The notes under the pieces: generated by a model
Told to the model about the DNA's origin: nothing
Database searches by the model: none
Seen by the model: only the letters and a program-made list of their open reading frames with translations
Translations under genes and position numbers: made by a program
Shown here: piece by piece, positions 47,501 to 59,576 of the stretch
Position numbering within the stretch: position 1 is the first letter of the stretch
Layout: each line of letters begins with the position of its first letter
DNA from: Buxus sempervirens
Lineage: Eukaryota > Streptophyta > Magnoliopsida > Buxales > Buxaceae
Length of the DNA stretch: 64,000 nt
Assembly (NCBI GenBank): GCA_947561395.2
Contig: OX387190.1
Location: 27,832,858 to 27,896,857, forward strand
Reading direction: 5' to 3'

Positions 47501-49397
47501 ATACACCTTATCCCAACTAATAGGGTTCAGCAACATAAGGTCCACCATCCCAATCTGTAAAAACCACATCTTCAGTCAGATTTATGAGAACTCAAAATCA
47601 TTTCCGACAGTCTTTTTAATCTACTTGTGGCTCTTCCATATCCTTCAACAACAACCCCACTCAAACCTTCTCACAGTCACCTCCATATGTTATAAAGCCC
47701 ATAGAACAGCAAACAATAACTATACATGAACATGTCCCTCACTATAACTGCCAGAACACTCAGAGGAAAGTGGTGGCTAATAGGTTTCTCACTCGTGCAA
47801 ATCACATGCACTGACACTAAAAAGCTTTGAACTTCCTTTTCCTCAGAAAGAATCACTATATCAATGTATGACTTTCCAGACAGGAATATTTGTGACCAAG
47901 ACCAAAAAGACTTTCTCAAAACAAAGAATTTCTTTAATCAAAGGACCACATCTCTATCATTCCCAACCCAAAAATCAACAAAGAAATCCTTACGATATTC
48001 AAGAATTATATGACCACAATATTTTCCGGATCTATAAAAAAGGAAAGTTCCAAGATGCAGCACCTAAGGTACCAGACAAGATCTCAGCATAAATATTTCT
48101 GATTATGAACTAGATTATAGATACAGAATATTAGCAAGTTTGAAAGTCACCCCACATCTTTCCAAAACATTATTCTGTCCCCATTGTCTAAACAAACCTA
48201 AATACGAAGATAGAAAGGAGAAGCTTAGGCAATGATATGCTTTCAAAGATGGGATGTGGGAACCTTAGCCCAATTGTTTAGGTCCTAGCAATCCATTTCC
48301 ATGCCGAATTTGCTTTTAACCACTGCATTCCATAAACAACCTTTTGGATTCAGAGATCTCAACCAGTAAAGATTTATTCCCAGTTGCTATTTTCATAGTT
48401 TTGACAACTCATTACATTTTTCTCTACTTGCTTCCCAAAAAGGCAAAAACCATATAATCCTTTTTTTTTCCTACCATCACCATCCAACAGAAAATCCTAA
48501 TGTATCTGCTCTAGTCATTTTTGTTTTTGCTATTGCTTTTGTTATGTTTTTGCCTCCATTTTTTTTTTTTTTTTCTAACTTTGACAGGGAATTTAAAGCC
48601 ATTTGCTAATTGGCATCATATCCTGTAAGTGATTTCTTCCATTATAATTAAGCTATCATATTTTGATCTCCTACAGTCCTACTACTCAATACAACTTATC
48701 TTTAGAAGAAGTGCCTTGTGAACAAGTCATGCTTAAACTAAACTTTCTTGCACCTTATTTTGCAGAAAGGGTCAATGACTTCTCACAGACCTGAAGGTGG
48801 AAATGAAAATTTTCTTGCAAACTTTCCAATTGTTGGTTAGTAGTTCAAAAACATATTTTTTCACCGTCACAAATCCCATCCCTGGCCTAGCCCAGACCAA
48901 AAATCAATACAAATTCTTAACCTGGAAAACATGTAGTAGGCATCCTAGAATCATCAAGATTGTAACTTTCAATTCTTAGATTCACACTTGGAAACAGGCA
49001 TGCATTCCAAAATCATGAGGATAAAAACTTTCACTTCAATTCTCAGATTCTAAGATCCTATTTTGCTTCCTATCAATATGGTGTCAACTCTTTTGAAGTA
49101 AGCAATATCCATACAACAAGTTCCATTTTAACAAACTGTTACCATGAAAATTGGATGGAAAATAACATATACTTGACCAAGTTATCACTCAAGAATGACC
49201 TGAAATAAGGTACTCAAGAACAAAAATTATATATCATCTCACTTGATGGAGAAGAAATCATGCTAGCTCAAGAATAATCTATTATTAACAGACTTTCTTT
49301 CTGTTGGTTCCAATGCTAAGGCAGTTTCTGGTCCTCAAGAATTTGCATCAACTATCTTTCATTTTGACAAATTTTATCAGCAACTGTTTGGCAACAT
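44561..49397. other. Gene-poor region
   Basis: No supported gene. A minus-strand frame at 47919-47677 with FLSGKSYIDIVILSEEKEVQ has a faint retroelement flavour that I could not place. The 46.7-46.8 kb stretch is A-rich. A 235-bp tandem duplication lies at 45272-45750. Confidence 0.4.
45272..45750 (+). repeat. 235-bp tandem duplication
   Basis: Unit 1 at 45272-45506 and unit 2 from 45507, both starting CAAAATGTTAGGAACCTAAC and sharing ATGCACAAACATCAGCT and ATACTTCCAAAAGAAAAGAA. Roughly 80-85 percent similar by eye. Non-coding. Confidence 0.8.
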
Positions 49398-49400
49398 TAA

Positions 49401-50408
49401 GGCTCCGTTTATTTTGATGTAAAATATAATGCAGAAAATGTTTTCTGCAGAAAATGGGGTTTTCCACGTGTTTGTTTCCATGTAAAATATAATACAGTGT
49501 AAAATGATTTTCCTAAAAGATAGCTATTTTCCGGAAAATGACTTACCATTGAAAATCCCGCATGTCATTTTCCGGAAAATGACATACCATTTAAATGTAG
49601 GGGTGCAACTCAGGACAATTCGGTTTAATTTGGGTTGAGGCCAACCCAATACCAAACCAAAAATATTTATAGTCGAACCAAACCGAATTGAAAACCGAAC
49701 TGAAAATAAATAAGAAAACCAAAACCAAAACCGAACCGAACCGAATTCCATGAAATCAATTCTGTTCGGTTTGGTTCAGGTTAGTTCCACACATGCTTGT
49801 GCCTGAAAAACCGGATTGAAAACCAAACCGAAAAAAAATAAGAAAACCAAAACCCAAACTGAACTGAACTGAATTCCATGAAATCAATTCTATTTGGTTT
49901 GGTTCAGGTTAAACCTACACATGCTTGTGCTCAAACAAGGGTATTGTTTGTAATATCCTCAAAGTTTAAAGGTAAACTTTCAAATTTAATATATATTCTA
50001 TTATATATAATATATTAGGTTGGTTCGGTTCGGTTTAAGCAAATATATGAATTCGGTTAGATTTGGTTCTATTTAATCGAGCATCCAACCCAAAACCGAA
50101 TCGACTTGGTTCGGTTTAGAATTTTTGGACCGAAATTGAACCAAACAACTATCCATACCAAACCAAAATCAGTTTGGTTCGGTTTGAACCGGACAAAGTT
50201 GCACTCCTATTTAAATGTATATATTTTTTGTTAAGTTTTTCTTTATTATTTTCATTTATTCCAAACATAAGAAAATGAAAACTTCTCATTTTCAGCTCTA
50301 TTTTCCAATGTCCGTACAAACAGTTGAAAAACTTTGATTTTCCTGAAAATATTTTCCGACGTAAATGTTTTCCAAAAGAAAACGTTTTACACCAAAACAA
50401 ACGGAGCC
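49401..50408. mobile_element. PIF/Harbinger (Tourist-like) MITE carrying a nested hAT MITE
   Basis: Inverted ends GGCTCCGTTTATTTTGATGT and the complement ACCAAAACAAACGGAGCC. Flanked by TAA on both sides (49398-49400 and 50409-50411), the 3-bp Harbinger-type duplication. The outer element is about 400 bp once the inner insert is removed. Interior has repeated TTTTCCGGAAAATGAC palindromes. Confidence 0.82.
49598..50209. mobile_element. hAT-type MITE with perfect 8-bp TSD
   Basis: 612 bp, inverted ends TAGGGGTGCAACT and AGTTGCACTCCTA. Perfect duplications TTTAAATG at 49590-49597 and 50210-50217. Interior rich in CCAAACCGAA. Same family as 5880-6614. Confidence 0.9.
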
Positions 50409-50411
50409 TAA

Positions 50412-51141
50412 GTTTCTGCAAATCAAATCTCCACCATGGAATTTCCATCATCTAAAGATGCTGGAAAGAACAAAGCTACCTTACAAGGGAATGAGACTTC
50501 CAAAGCAAAGTAGAAGGACCATAAGATGGGAACTTCTTAAAAAATAAGCAAAAAGAGGACCCGAAAGTGAACTTTCCGTTATTATCTCACATTCATATCC
50601 TTAAATCATTTTCTTCACCTACTATTGTTACTAAAGCACTCCTATGAGATCAGCCTTTGCATCCACTGTGTAGTCAGATATAGACCTTCTCAGTGGGATA
50701 TTTCAAATTATTCAACCATTCTATTTCCTCAATGCATCAATCAACCAACTTCTCCGGTTGCTTGCCACCGAATATATGATCAAGAATCTGTGACAAATGG
50801 GGAAAGGGTACTCACACCAAGAATTCAGACAAAATCTTACCAAGAAAAAGGAGCCTCCTGCAATCAAATAAGCTATATCAGCAGCAGCCCCCTATAAACC
50901 CACTTCATAAATCCATCAACTGGTAACTAACCACTTGAAGAGCTAACCATATTTAGCCACTGCCACCCTCCAAAGGCTTCCTTCCTCCTCCTCGAAGATC
51001 CATCCATACACATTCTCAAATAAATCTTGTCAAACATAACCAAATGCATTAGGCCTACACCTCATACTTCTCCAACTTACCCGGTGAAATTTGTTCCCTC
51101 TTTATATTCCGCTCCACAAGAAATCTCTTTCAAGTTTCTCA
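50412..51141. other. Non-coding, possibly LINE-derived
   Basis: No supported gene. The sequence is continuous with the old LINE region on its right, but I could not recognise a domain here. Confidence 0.35.
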
Positions 51142-51153
51142 AGTCTAGAAACT

Positions 51154-51532
51154 TTTTTTTTTATCAGTAATCAATGGGAAATATAATAAGTAATTAGAAA
51201 AGTTACATAGTACACAAACTGTGTACCAGTAGAAAAACTCATTACTGGCCCAACACTACAGAAACATAACCCTCAACCAAATCTCTACTCCCCTCCCATC
51301 TCAAAAAACCTGTTGCACCCCAGAAATTCTTCAATGGGAATGTTAGCTCCCTTGGGCGGGCTTGACACTCAGCTATGTATTAATCTCAGGACAGCTTGTT
51401 CCAAAGTTGTACCCTTCCTTTCAATATTTTGGAAAGTCCTTCTATTTCTCTCTTTCCAGATCACCCAAGCAACAGCTGGAGGAATAGAGTTCCATACTAA
51501 GTCTCCACAAGATTTAACTTTCCTCCCCCTCG
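51154..51532 (-). mobile_element. Young 5'-truncated LINE with perfect 12-bp TSD
   Basis: Minus-strand translation gives WNSIPPAVAWVIWKERNRRTF, the region downstream of zf-RVT in plant L1-type LINEs. A T run at 51154-51162 is the poly-A tail. Perfect 12-bp duplications AGTCTAGAAACT at 51142-51153 and 51533-51544 bound the 379-bp insert, which lies in or beside an older LINE. Confidence 0.88.
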
Positions 51533-51544
51533 AGTCTAGAAACT

Positions 51545-54060
51545 ATTGACACAAGGATTTTGCAAATGGATAAAGAAATAGGTAGGTTTGCCAAAGAACT
51601 TCTAGACAGTGCCATCTTACCTCAATTTGTGAAATATCTCCCTGTCTACAAAGCCAGATATCTCTTTTTTACGATCTACAGATTGAATTCCATACAGAGG
51701 ACCAACAAGTGAACTCCTAATGGAATACAAATGACTTGTGGGCAACATATCCATTTAAATCCATAATTCTCAGACACCCATGCTAAGTTAATCATCTCTC
51801 CCTCTCCAAACACAATAATCATTAATTATACTAGCAGGGGGTGCACGTGCAATACTGCACGTAGAGCAAGGCAAAGTTTTGCAACTGTCCAGATTTTAAA
51901 CGAATATATAGAGTTTTGACTATTTTAACCCTATATTAATGATGCATTAACAACAAAAGGTAAAGGCTTTTTGGGAAGTCATGCATAGCTGTTGGCACGT
52001 TTCCCAAGGGGCCTATTCTCATTATATATAGTATAGATTTATACAAATAAAATATTTTTGTATTCCCTTGATTGAAAGACTTACCAATGACCCAATTGAG
52101 CTTTCTCATTAGTCTACCAAGTGCCCCATCACTACTAGGTAAAGGAAAAGAAAGAGCATGCCCCCCCATCTCAACCCTCTAGAAGTTATGAAGAATCTGA
52201 ACAAGAACGCATATATCAAAACTGAAACCAAAACATTCAATGTAAGCATACAAATCCAGCTCCTCCATTTAATGCCAAAACCCATTAGTTGTAAGACATA
52301 TAAGAGGAACTCTTAATTTACATGATCATATGCCTTTACCATATCCAATTTACAAAGTAAAACATCTTTCTTGTCCTTCATGTTGGTATCCAAGCATCCA
52401 TTTGCAATTAGTACCGACCACAAAAAGTCCACCACCCACAATTGCACTAAGGTCCGAATAGTTGACAAAATTTTATAAAATCTACGAAGAAGGCCTGCAG
52501 TCCAAGGTCATTAGATTTATTGCCCTGCCCTCTTGGGGAATAGTTGACAACTTTTCTACTTGCAATAATATAAAAGTTATTTTGCAAAGTTACTTTTTAA
52601 AACCTACTTTTTTGACTTTTGAAAAGTTATACCAAACGAGGCCTAATGGATAGTATGTACATGGAGTACTACACATGCCACCCCCAACCTTTTTTTAAAT
52701 ATAATGCTAAAGAATACGTAGGGTTTTGTCTCTATTGTATTCGTTCATCATTCCAAAAGCCTCCAATTTTGGAACCATCTACACCATCTTGTCCCTTCTC
52801 AACTCAATAATCTATCCAAACTTAAGGCCATCCAAAGGGGTCTATAAGTTATAAAGGTCACAATATCTTTCCACAACTTTCTTGTTGTTACAATCCTCCT
52901 CCCCAATCAATCCCTCCACTTCCAATCTACTAATGGGGACCAAATAGATCTAGCTTTGGCTAATTTGTGAAAGAAATGGGCTATGAGCAAAGTATCCTAG
53001 ACTACTATCCCTAGCTACTTCCCGATATGCCAATCTTTGAGTTCCATTTATAAATTTTTTCTATCCACTTATATGAATGTTGCAAAACACCTTGTTCCTC
53101 TTCGTTTTTTGACTAACTTAGCTTAGTAACAACTATGGCCAACTTCAAATCAACCCTACTGAACAATTAGATTTTCAATTCTTTATATTTTGTTCCATCG
53201 CTTTTAGTTTCCTACAGAACATGAGTGGAGCTTCCATTAAAGCCAAGATCAGCCAGCATATCATACACCAAGTCCAAGAGAATGAAGCATTTAGTATCAA
53301 TACATTACCAAAACTTAATGGTGTCGTCTCCTAAGTCCTTTTGAGCATTCCAATTCAATCCAGATATGATCTAATTCTTAGAGGTAAAGAAAAAACCATT
53401 TATCACAGAAAAGTCATCCTCCCAACATCTGAAATCAAGAATCCGTCAAGTCCGGAAATGAAAGTTAATCTTGAGTATCTGTCCAGGTAAACTTTGGCCC
53501 ACTCAAAGGTACCTAAACCAACACATCTACAAAATCTGAGAAACCTTTCATATTGGAATTGCCTCCTAGGGACCAAGAACCTTGCCACCTGCTCTTTACA
53601 TAATTCGTCTCACTTCTCCACTATCTGTCTTCTATTTCTTGGATCATGTAAACACTTGTTGGCAACAAACAAATTCCTCCCCCAACCTCAATCTCTCATT
53701 CTTAACAACAATTGAAGTAGAGAAAATTCCATCTCACACTAAATTTTCTCAAAACTATCCCCCACATAATAAGTAGCCACCCCGCTATTCCCTCTACTAG
53801 AATAGATAAATATTGCACCTTTCTCTCAACCCATTAACTAATAGAATCTATTTACAAGCGATTTCCAGTTTTATTCTCCCGGGGAAACAAAATTTCGGGC
53901 TTTCAAATATCTAAGACTGCTTTAATATAAACCCTTTCATTTCACGCATTTAACCCCCTCGAATTCCATGAATTAACTTTAATCATCACAAAGAGCCCCT
54001 TGTAAGCATGTTAATCTTGCACTCCCATTTTCACCAAAAAAAGTCTGGATTTGGATCAAC
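51545..54060 (-). mobile_element. Old L1-type LINE, degenerate
   Basis: Minus strand. Near 54000-53960 the start of ORF2 reads IKVNSWNSRGLN, the usual endonuclease start. 53600-53400 resembles later endonuclease sequence, 52990-52860 gives YHKLAKARSIWSPLV-like sequence, and 52390-52260 gives [12 protein letters not shown]...LLYVLQLMGFGIKW, the first reverse transcriptase block. The part nearest 51545 is hard to read. A Helitron at 51831-52037 interrupts it. Confidence 0.72.
51831..52037 (-). mobile_element. Non-autonomous Helitron
   Basis: Read on the minus strand it begins TCTATACTATATATAATGAG and ends in a hairpin (GTGCAGTATTGCACGTGCAC) followed by CCCCCTGCTAG. The bases outside are A before TC and T after CTAG, the expected Helitron A|T target. 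207 bp, no coding capacity. Confidence 0.85.
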
Positions 54061-56189
54061 CAAAATTTTTCGTTTACTGCCATTTCCACTTTTCACGTCA
54101 ATCCCAGCCCTTCCAAGCCGACCCACACAGTCAATTGCAAAAGAGAAAAAAAAAGAGGGAGGGGGGACCTTCTAAAACAAGACACCTATTCATAAAGAGA
54201 GAGAAAGATGTAGACTGTGGGTCAAGGTAGAAGAGAAACATGAGGATGAAGAGAGAAAATTGAGGAAAGTAAGAGAACAGATCAGAGAAGGGGGAATCAA
54301 TTCATGAAGATCAAGTGAATGTGCAAAAATTCTCTTGCATATGTAAGACAGTTAAATGCTTTCCATCAAAAGGCTCATGATAAAACCTGCTATTATAAAC
54401 CTACCATCATGAGATTTGCAAATTCCATCATCAATAGCTCCTTGTAATGGGCACCACTTGCTACATCCTACATAGAGTCAGGAGATTCCGTCAAAGGTTT
54501 TGTCAAAACCCAATTATTGGATAACCACTCAAGAATAGCATAGTTTCCCTGACTTCGTGCAAGGGACACTATACTCACAAACAACTCAAGACTCTTTCTC
54601 CATGTATACAAGGCCTGCCCTTAGAATGTAAGATAATTTTAGACAACCCGATGGGCTTGAAATCGTAAGAAGCATACCAACTGGCCCAACATTAATTTGT
54701 CTTCAATAGGCTTCGAAGCCCTTGGTGAATAAGGATCTACAATGGATATATCTTTGGGCCTCAAATGGATCGGGCCACCAATGAAACTCTATTCCAGTTT
54801 TCAGGGACCCACTACACTTCAAATTTAGTCACAGAGTAAGTACGATCCACCTGAATCCGCTAATAACATAAACAAGATTCATTTATAGCGATTTCTGATA
54901 TAAGCTAAAAAGAGTTTGTAAATTCAATACTCCTATCGACTGTATTGAGTCCCTCCTTCTATAGACACTATTCACCTTTGCAACTTGTTTCCTAGACCTG
55001 CCCTCGCTGACTACCAGATCAACCACTTTTGATTCATCCTCTATGACAAGAAGGAATCCCTACTAAACATAACATCTAGCTTCCCTCAAATTTGGTGAAG
55101 ATTTTTATCCACCACCAAACAGAGCAAAATAACTTTTTTTCTATTTTTTTTTCCTACTTTATTGCAATCATTTTGGCAATTTACCATTAAAATGATGCAA
55201 GTACAAATATTTTATGTCAGAGGTAAAACCAAACACATGCACAAAGGCATGAATGCCACTAAAACATTTCAAGCAACAGCGCACGCCATCCAAAATGGTG
55301 AACTAGAGTAATACTAGACCTAGTTCTGCATACTCTAGCTTTCTCACCGACACAAAAATTAAATTGACTACACCAAGAGAAACTAATGTCATGGCAACAG
55401 GGCATTATGCTTGCCATCAAGACTTGTTAAATGTTTCAGTAACCAACATGTTAATTTGTCATTCAAGAAACTTGATCATATTGAACACTCGACCTGAATG
55501 GTATGGAATCAGGATTCTCAGGCGATGTATTGATTTACTCAAATAATGATGACTAATGTCTTTCTGAAAATTTTCAAGGGAGAGCGACATAAAAAGGTAT
55601 ATGATAAGCCAAAAAAGGGGTTAATTGATTGTAAATGTACTTAGGCCCCATCCTTCCTTTCTAAAATGTCATAAGGAGCAGATATTTTCTAGCCCACTGG
55701 CATAGGAAAGAGTCTTATGCATTATCTATTATACAAGAAACTCTTAGGAGGAAAAAATAATATGAATCTCAATATTTTTTTTTCCCTCAGCAACTTGAAG
55801 GATGCTGCTCTCAGAAATCAATGAACAACATACTAAAACAACACTGAGGACAACTTATCTTCTGGCAATTGCGAATGAAATTCTTGTGTCTTAAACTCCA
55901 TATTTAAAATATAAAAAAAAGGTTGTTGGCAGTCACTACTACAGGTACCTGCCACACAAAGATCTATTTATGCAAATGCAAAACAAACACAATGCAATTG
56001 TCTGACTGCAAATGATGAAAGAGATCAGTTAATATGACAGATTGTCTGTCGCATGCAAGAGGGTAAAAAAATCACTTTTCAAGCTATGGCATGACAAGAA
56101 AAGGCATATTAAAATCTGAAAGACGAAATTCAAAACTATTATAGAAGGAAGTGATGAAAAGGTGATATAATTTCTCTTACCGGTGCCCT
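54061..56189. other. Non-coding; 3' flank of the zinc-finger gene
   Basis: 54061-55100 may be the 5' part of the old LINE, not recognisable as protein. 55200-56189 probably holds the 3' end of the minus-strand gene; a donor-like CCG|GTAAGAG (minus, near 56180) just after its stop suggests a 3'-UTR intron. Confidence 0.4.
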
Positions 56190-57866
56190 TCATGACTGAT
56201 GTCTAGATGGGCCACTTGCACATGCAGAGGCCTGCAGTGGAACAGAATGAGATTGAAAAGAAGCATCAGAAAATGTTCTAGATGCCTTAGAACAGTTCAG
56301 GGGTATGCCAGTAGCTGAAGCCTGACTTTCAAGTGGGCAATCTTCAGACAGAAATGTGGATTTACAATTTGAAATTGCTTTCAAGCTTGAGTGCCTCTTG
56401 CTATACTTTCTTGAATACCGGTCAGGCTCATCACTGCATCTTTTACGCTGCAGTGCTCGATAATCTCCATCAGATGGCACTCTACATGATGTTCTGTTGT
56501 TGCTTGATGAAAATTTTTGCCCCAGTTCATCTTGTTTCTCACAAGAATGAGATCCAGAATCCATACTATTGTCATCACCACTTGAAAGAACTAACTTATT
56601 TGAACAGCTTCCCTCTTCTTCCTTCACCGCCAATTCGACTTTATCATCAAAGTTTCCAACATCACAGGCTTCTAAACATCTTCCCACTTTCCTCATTTTA
56701 TTATCCTCCCAGGTTTCCTTAAATTTCTCAACTTGCAGGCACACCCTTCTGTCCAGAACCTCTTTATGCTCCACATCTTTCTTATCAATGGAAGAATCAT
56801 GATCCGACATCCCAATGCGAATTGACGGTTCTGAAATAGTTCTATCGGGGTTTTCAACTAGCTTATTATCAGTACAAATTTCTAGATTCCCACAGACACT
56901 GGGATTCCCAGGATCAGATTCCCTGAACAACAAATTGCCATTACAGTGTCTTGTTTCCATGGCAACCAAATAATCTGAGTTCATTGAACAAGAGTTCCTG
57001 GATATCCTTGGTGAGCTGTTAATAGCACGATGCAATTTAATTGCCAATTTTGCATCATCAACATATGAGTCAGTATTCACTGGACGATCCATCACTCCAG
57101 TCTCCTCTCTTGCAACAACTGCAGCCAAATCCAATGCATTCTTAGCTCGTTCAGCAGCCGTTCTAGCAGCCACAGCTTTTCTCAAGGCCTTCTCTCTAGC
57201 CCTAGCCGCAGCAGCAATTTTCTTCTCCACAACTAAATTTGCATCCTTCACCACATCCTCCAATGACTGGGAGCAGCTCCTGACGCCTGAAACCCTGGAA
57301 TTCCCCATTGAACAAGTTTCTGACCCAACCTTGTCATCCCTGTAATGATTTCTATTCTTACAAAACCCGTTGGAATTCGCTAGTGACTTGGGAACCCAAC
57401 AATCAACACAAGTGAATACACCGGAGCTCGACACCGAATAAGACCAAGGAGCAAACCCCTGATACTTCACAATACAACTTCTGTGAACTCGGCGCTCACA
57501 GTCGCTACAATCAACGCAATTATCCGATACTTCCGCGAAACAGTAGGAGCAAATTTCAGAGGATTTGACACCATTGAAGCATTTCTTACAAAGAAGAACA
57601 ACACGCCACTCGCTATCCAGGGTCTGAAGCTTATCTCTACCTCTGCTGCTCATTCGAGAGCCACATCCGTGGCAATCACAGAAATTCGGTAACTCGCTCG
57701 CTTTCTTACGCAATCGAACCGAAGAAGCAGAAGAAGCCGACTCTGGAGACGCCCATCCGTTATGCTTCAAACCGGCGAGAATTCTCTTTCGTGGAGGGAG
57801 AGAAGAACGAGCAGCAGCAGAGCCTGACCCGCTGGCTCCTTCTCCTTCTTCTCTCTCTTCCGCCAT
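56190..57866 (-). CDS. Cys-rich zinc-finger-like nuclear protein of unknown function
   Basis: A single 558-codon frame. The N-terminus is acidic and Ser-rich, then LPPRKRILAGLKHNGW (23-38) and a basic RLRKK that may help nuclear import. A Cys-rich region covers 63-156: C63, C65, C68, C93, C96, C106, C109, C117, C120, C123, H128, C131, C153 and C156, with spacing like a PHD/FYVE-type treble-clef finger (CSDCERRVHRSC). A charged Ala-rich helix follows (213-252, KKIAAAARAREKALRKAVAA), probably a coiled coil; the rest is polar and disordered. I recognise it as a plant-conserved hypothetical family but know no function. Chromatin or protein binding is a guess. The ATG is followed by a long conserved-looking frame, and telo-boxes lie just upstream. 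The stop comes 12 bp before a splice-donor-like site, so the last exon could be annotated differently. Confidence 0.82.
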   Translation of the reverse strand: MAEEREEGEGASGSGSAAARSSLPPRKRILAGLKHNGWASPESASSASSVRLRKKASELPNFCDCHGCGSRMSSRGRDKLQTLDSEWRVVLLCKKCFNGVKSSEICSYCFAEVSDNCVDCSDCERRVHRSCIVKYQGFAPWSYSVSSSGVFTCVDCWVPKSLANSNGFCKNRNHYRDDKVGSETCSMGNSRVSGVRSCSQSLEDVVKDANLVVEKKIAAAARAREKALRKAVAARTAAERAKNALDLAAVVAREETGVMDRPVNTDSYVDDAKLAIKLHRAINSSPRISRNSCSMNSDYLVAMETRHCNGNLLFRESDPGNPSVCGNLEICTDNKLVENPDRTISEPSIRIGMSDHDSSIDKKDVEHKEVLDRRVCLQVEKFKETWEDNKMRKVGRCLEACDVGNFDDKVELAVKEEEGSCSNKLVLSSGDDNSMDSGSHSCEKQDELGQKFSSSNNRTSCRVPSDGDYRALQRKRCSDEPDRYSRKYSKRHSSLKAISNCKSTFLSEDCPLESQASATGIPLNCSKASRTFSDASFQSHSVPLQASACASGPSRHQS

Positions 57867-57884
57867 GTGGCCTTGCAGAGAGAA

Positions 57885-57960
57885 TTAGGGTTACAAATGG
57901 AGAGAATTGTAAGGCCACCTTAGGGTTTTGACGAGCCGAGGCCGTCGGAACATTAGGGTT
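57885..57960 (-). promoter_or_regulatory. Three telo-boxes upstream of the zinc-finger gene
   Basis: TTAGGGTT (AACCCTAA on the gene strand) at 57885-57892, 57920-57927 and 57953-57960, in the likely 5' UTR or core promoter. Such boxes are common in promoters of growth-related and housekeeping plant genes. Confidence 0.55.
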
Positions 57961-58765
57961 CTCGCCGCAGCCTCCGACCCCACGAGATTTATGTGGGAAA
58001 AAGAGATTGCCAATTTCCCACTCTTCTTCAGCGTCGATCATCGAAAAGTGCGCCACGTGTAATTTGAAAGTAGAGAAAAATCTTCTTGTCCTTTTTCGGA
58101 ATAATAGTTTCTCGTTGTCTGAATCGGAACTGATGCCACCTGTTATATTGCTCTGAAGTTGAGGAGGATTCTTGTCACTCCGTAACTCGGGCTTGGAACA
58201 GTTTTCCGGTATTTAGAAGAAAATTTTATTGGTCAGATTTTATATCATGAACCAATCATAATAACTCCTGCAGGTAAAGTTTACATATGAAATCTAGGCA
58301 AGTAAAACTGTTACGACTTATAGAATGAAAAGTTTTTTTTTTTTTTTGGGGTGAAAATATAGAATGAAAAGTTACTTGTCTAAAAGTGAGGGCAAAGCTG
58401 TTTTTTTCTTTTTTCCCTTCGCCTTTTTGAATGACCTGTTTAAAAGGCTTTCATTTTTTACTAGCCAGAAATTTTTGTGACCCGTATTGTCAATCCTTCC
58501 TAACGTAAACGGGTCCTTTTTTAAAAACAAGATTTTAAAATGACTTTGTTGCTTGTAGTTCGTATTGCTCCTTTTAAGTTGAGCTTAATGATACGTTGAA
58601 TTTATAGACTTTATTTCTATCTATATAATATAACTATACGATATATATATAATGAGAGGGGACCAGGGCAGAGTTAGAAAATTAGTTTAGGAGGGACAAA
58701 CAATAAATTTAAATGTTTTAGAAAATTACTTTTGTAAAAAAAAAAAAAAACTATTTGGGAAGACT
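57961..58765. other. Intergenic
   Basis: Promoter-side flank of the zinc-finger gene, then AT-rich sequence with no supported feature. Confidence 0.5.
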
Positions 58766-59183
58766 GAAAAAGGTTCACTTTTGGCCCTTGTGTATATAAA
58801 AACAGTCTATCAAAGAACTTCATTCCGGAGAAGGGACACTTTTCAAAAAAAAAAAGGAAAAATTGAACTATAAGGTAATTTTACTATAGCTACTGGGATA
58901 CAACCGTAGCCTACTTGGACGCAAGCGCATTATATGTGAGATACAAGCATATGATGCACTCGTATTGCATGTAGGATGCGCTCATGTATCACGTATAATG
59001 TGTTCCCGTCACAAGTAGGCTGCGTTCGTACCCCACACGGTAAAGTGACAATACTTTTTATTTTTTATTTTTTGAAAGGTGACCTTGCAAGTTAATTATT
59101 TTTTAAAAGTAATCCTTTTCTACATATGAGATTTATTCGATGGACTATTTTTATAATACAGTCCAAAAAGTGACCCTTTTTTA
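58766..59183. mobile_element. 418-bp foldback element
   Basis: Long complementary arms: GAAAAAGGTTCACTTTTGGCC near 58766 pairs with the right end near 59183, and GTAGCCTACTTGGACGCAAG near 58907 pairs with its complement near 59020. The loop lies near 58970. No clean target duplication was found, so the superfamily is open; the GGTCACTTTT ends resemble other plant foldback MITEs. Confidence 0.7.
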
Positions 59184-59289
59184 GAGGGCCGGGCAATTGC
59201 TTTAAATTATTGGGATTTTAAATAATATTTAAAAAGTCATAACAAAATTACCTTTTAGAAAAAAAAAATTTTTGAGGGTAGGATCCTCC

Positions 59290-59472
59290 CACGGAGGTGA
59301 CCCCTTGGGAAGCATGCAGCATGCCTTCCCTAAAAAGCCCTTTTCAAACCGTTAAGATTCATTTATAAAAAGAGTATAATAGTTATAACTATCTCAATTT
59401 ATTTAAAACAAAACTGTTCTCTCCCTTTTCTTTTCTTTCTATATGTGTATTACTGCATGGGCACCTTGCTAG
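59290..59472 (+). mobile_element. Helitron 3' part
   Basis: Shares GGGAAGCATGC ... AAGAGTATAATAGTTATAAC and the terminal GCATGGGCACCTTGCTAG|T with the Helitrons at 28164-28592 and 51831-52037. The 5' TC end is not recognisable. Confidence 0.6.
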
Positions 59473-59576
59473 TATATATAATGGTGATCAGTGTCTGGAG
59501 AAAGTGCAAAAAAGTGAATTATTTTTCCCAAAGATAACCTTATGTGTACAATTATAAACTTATAATATATTCGCGT

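Noticed and set aside
56333-56802. Plus-strand frames inside the zinc-finger gene
   Set aside because: They are antisense shadows; the minus frame has ordered Cys motifs and a plausible start.
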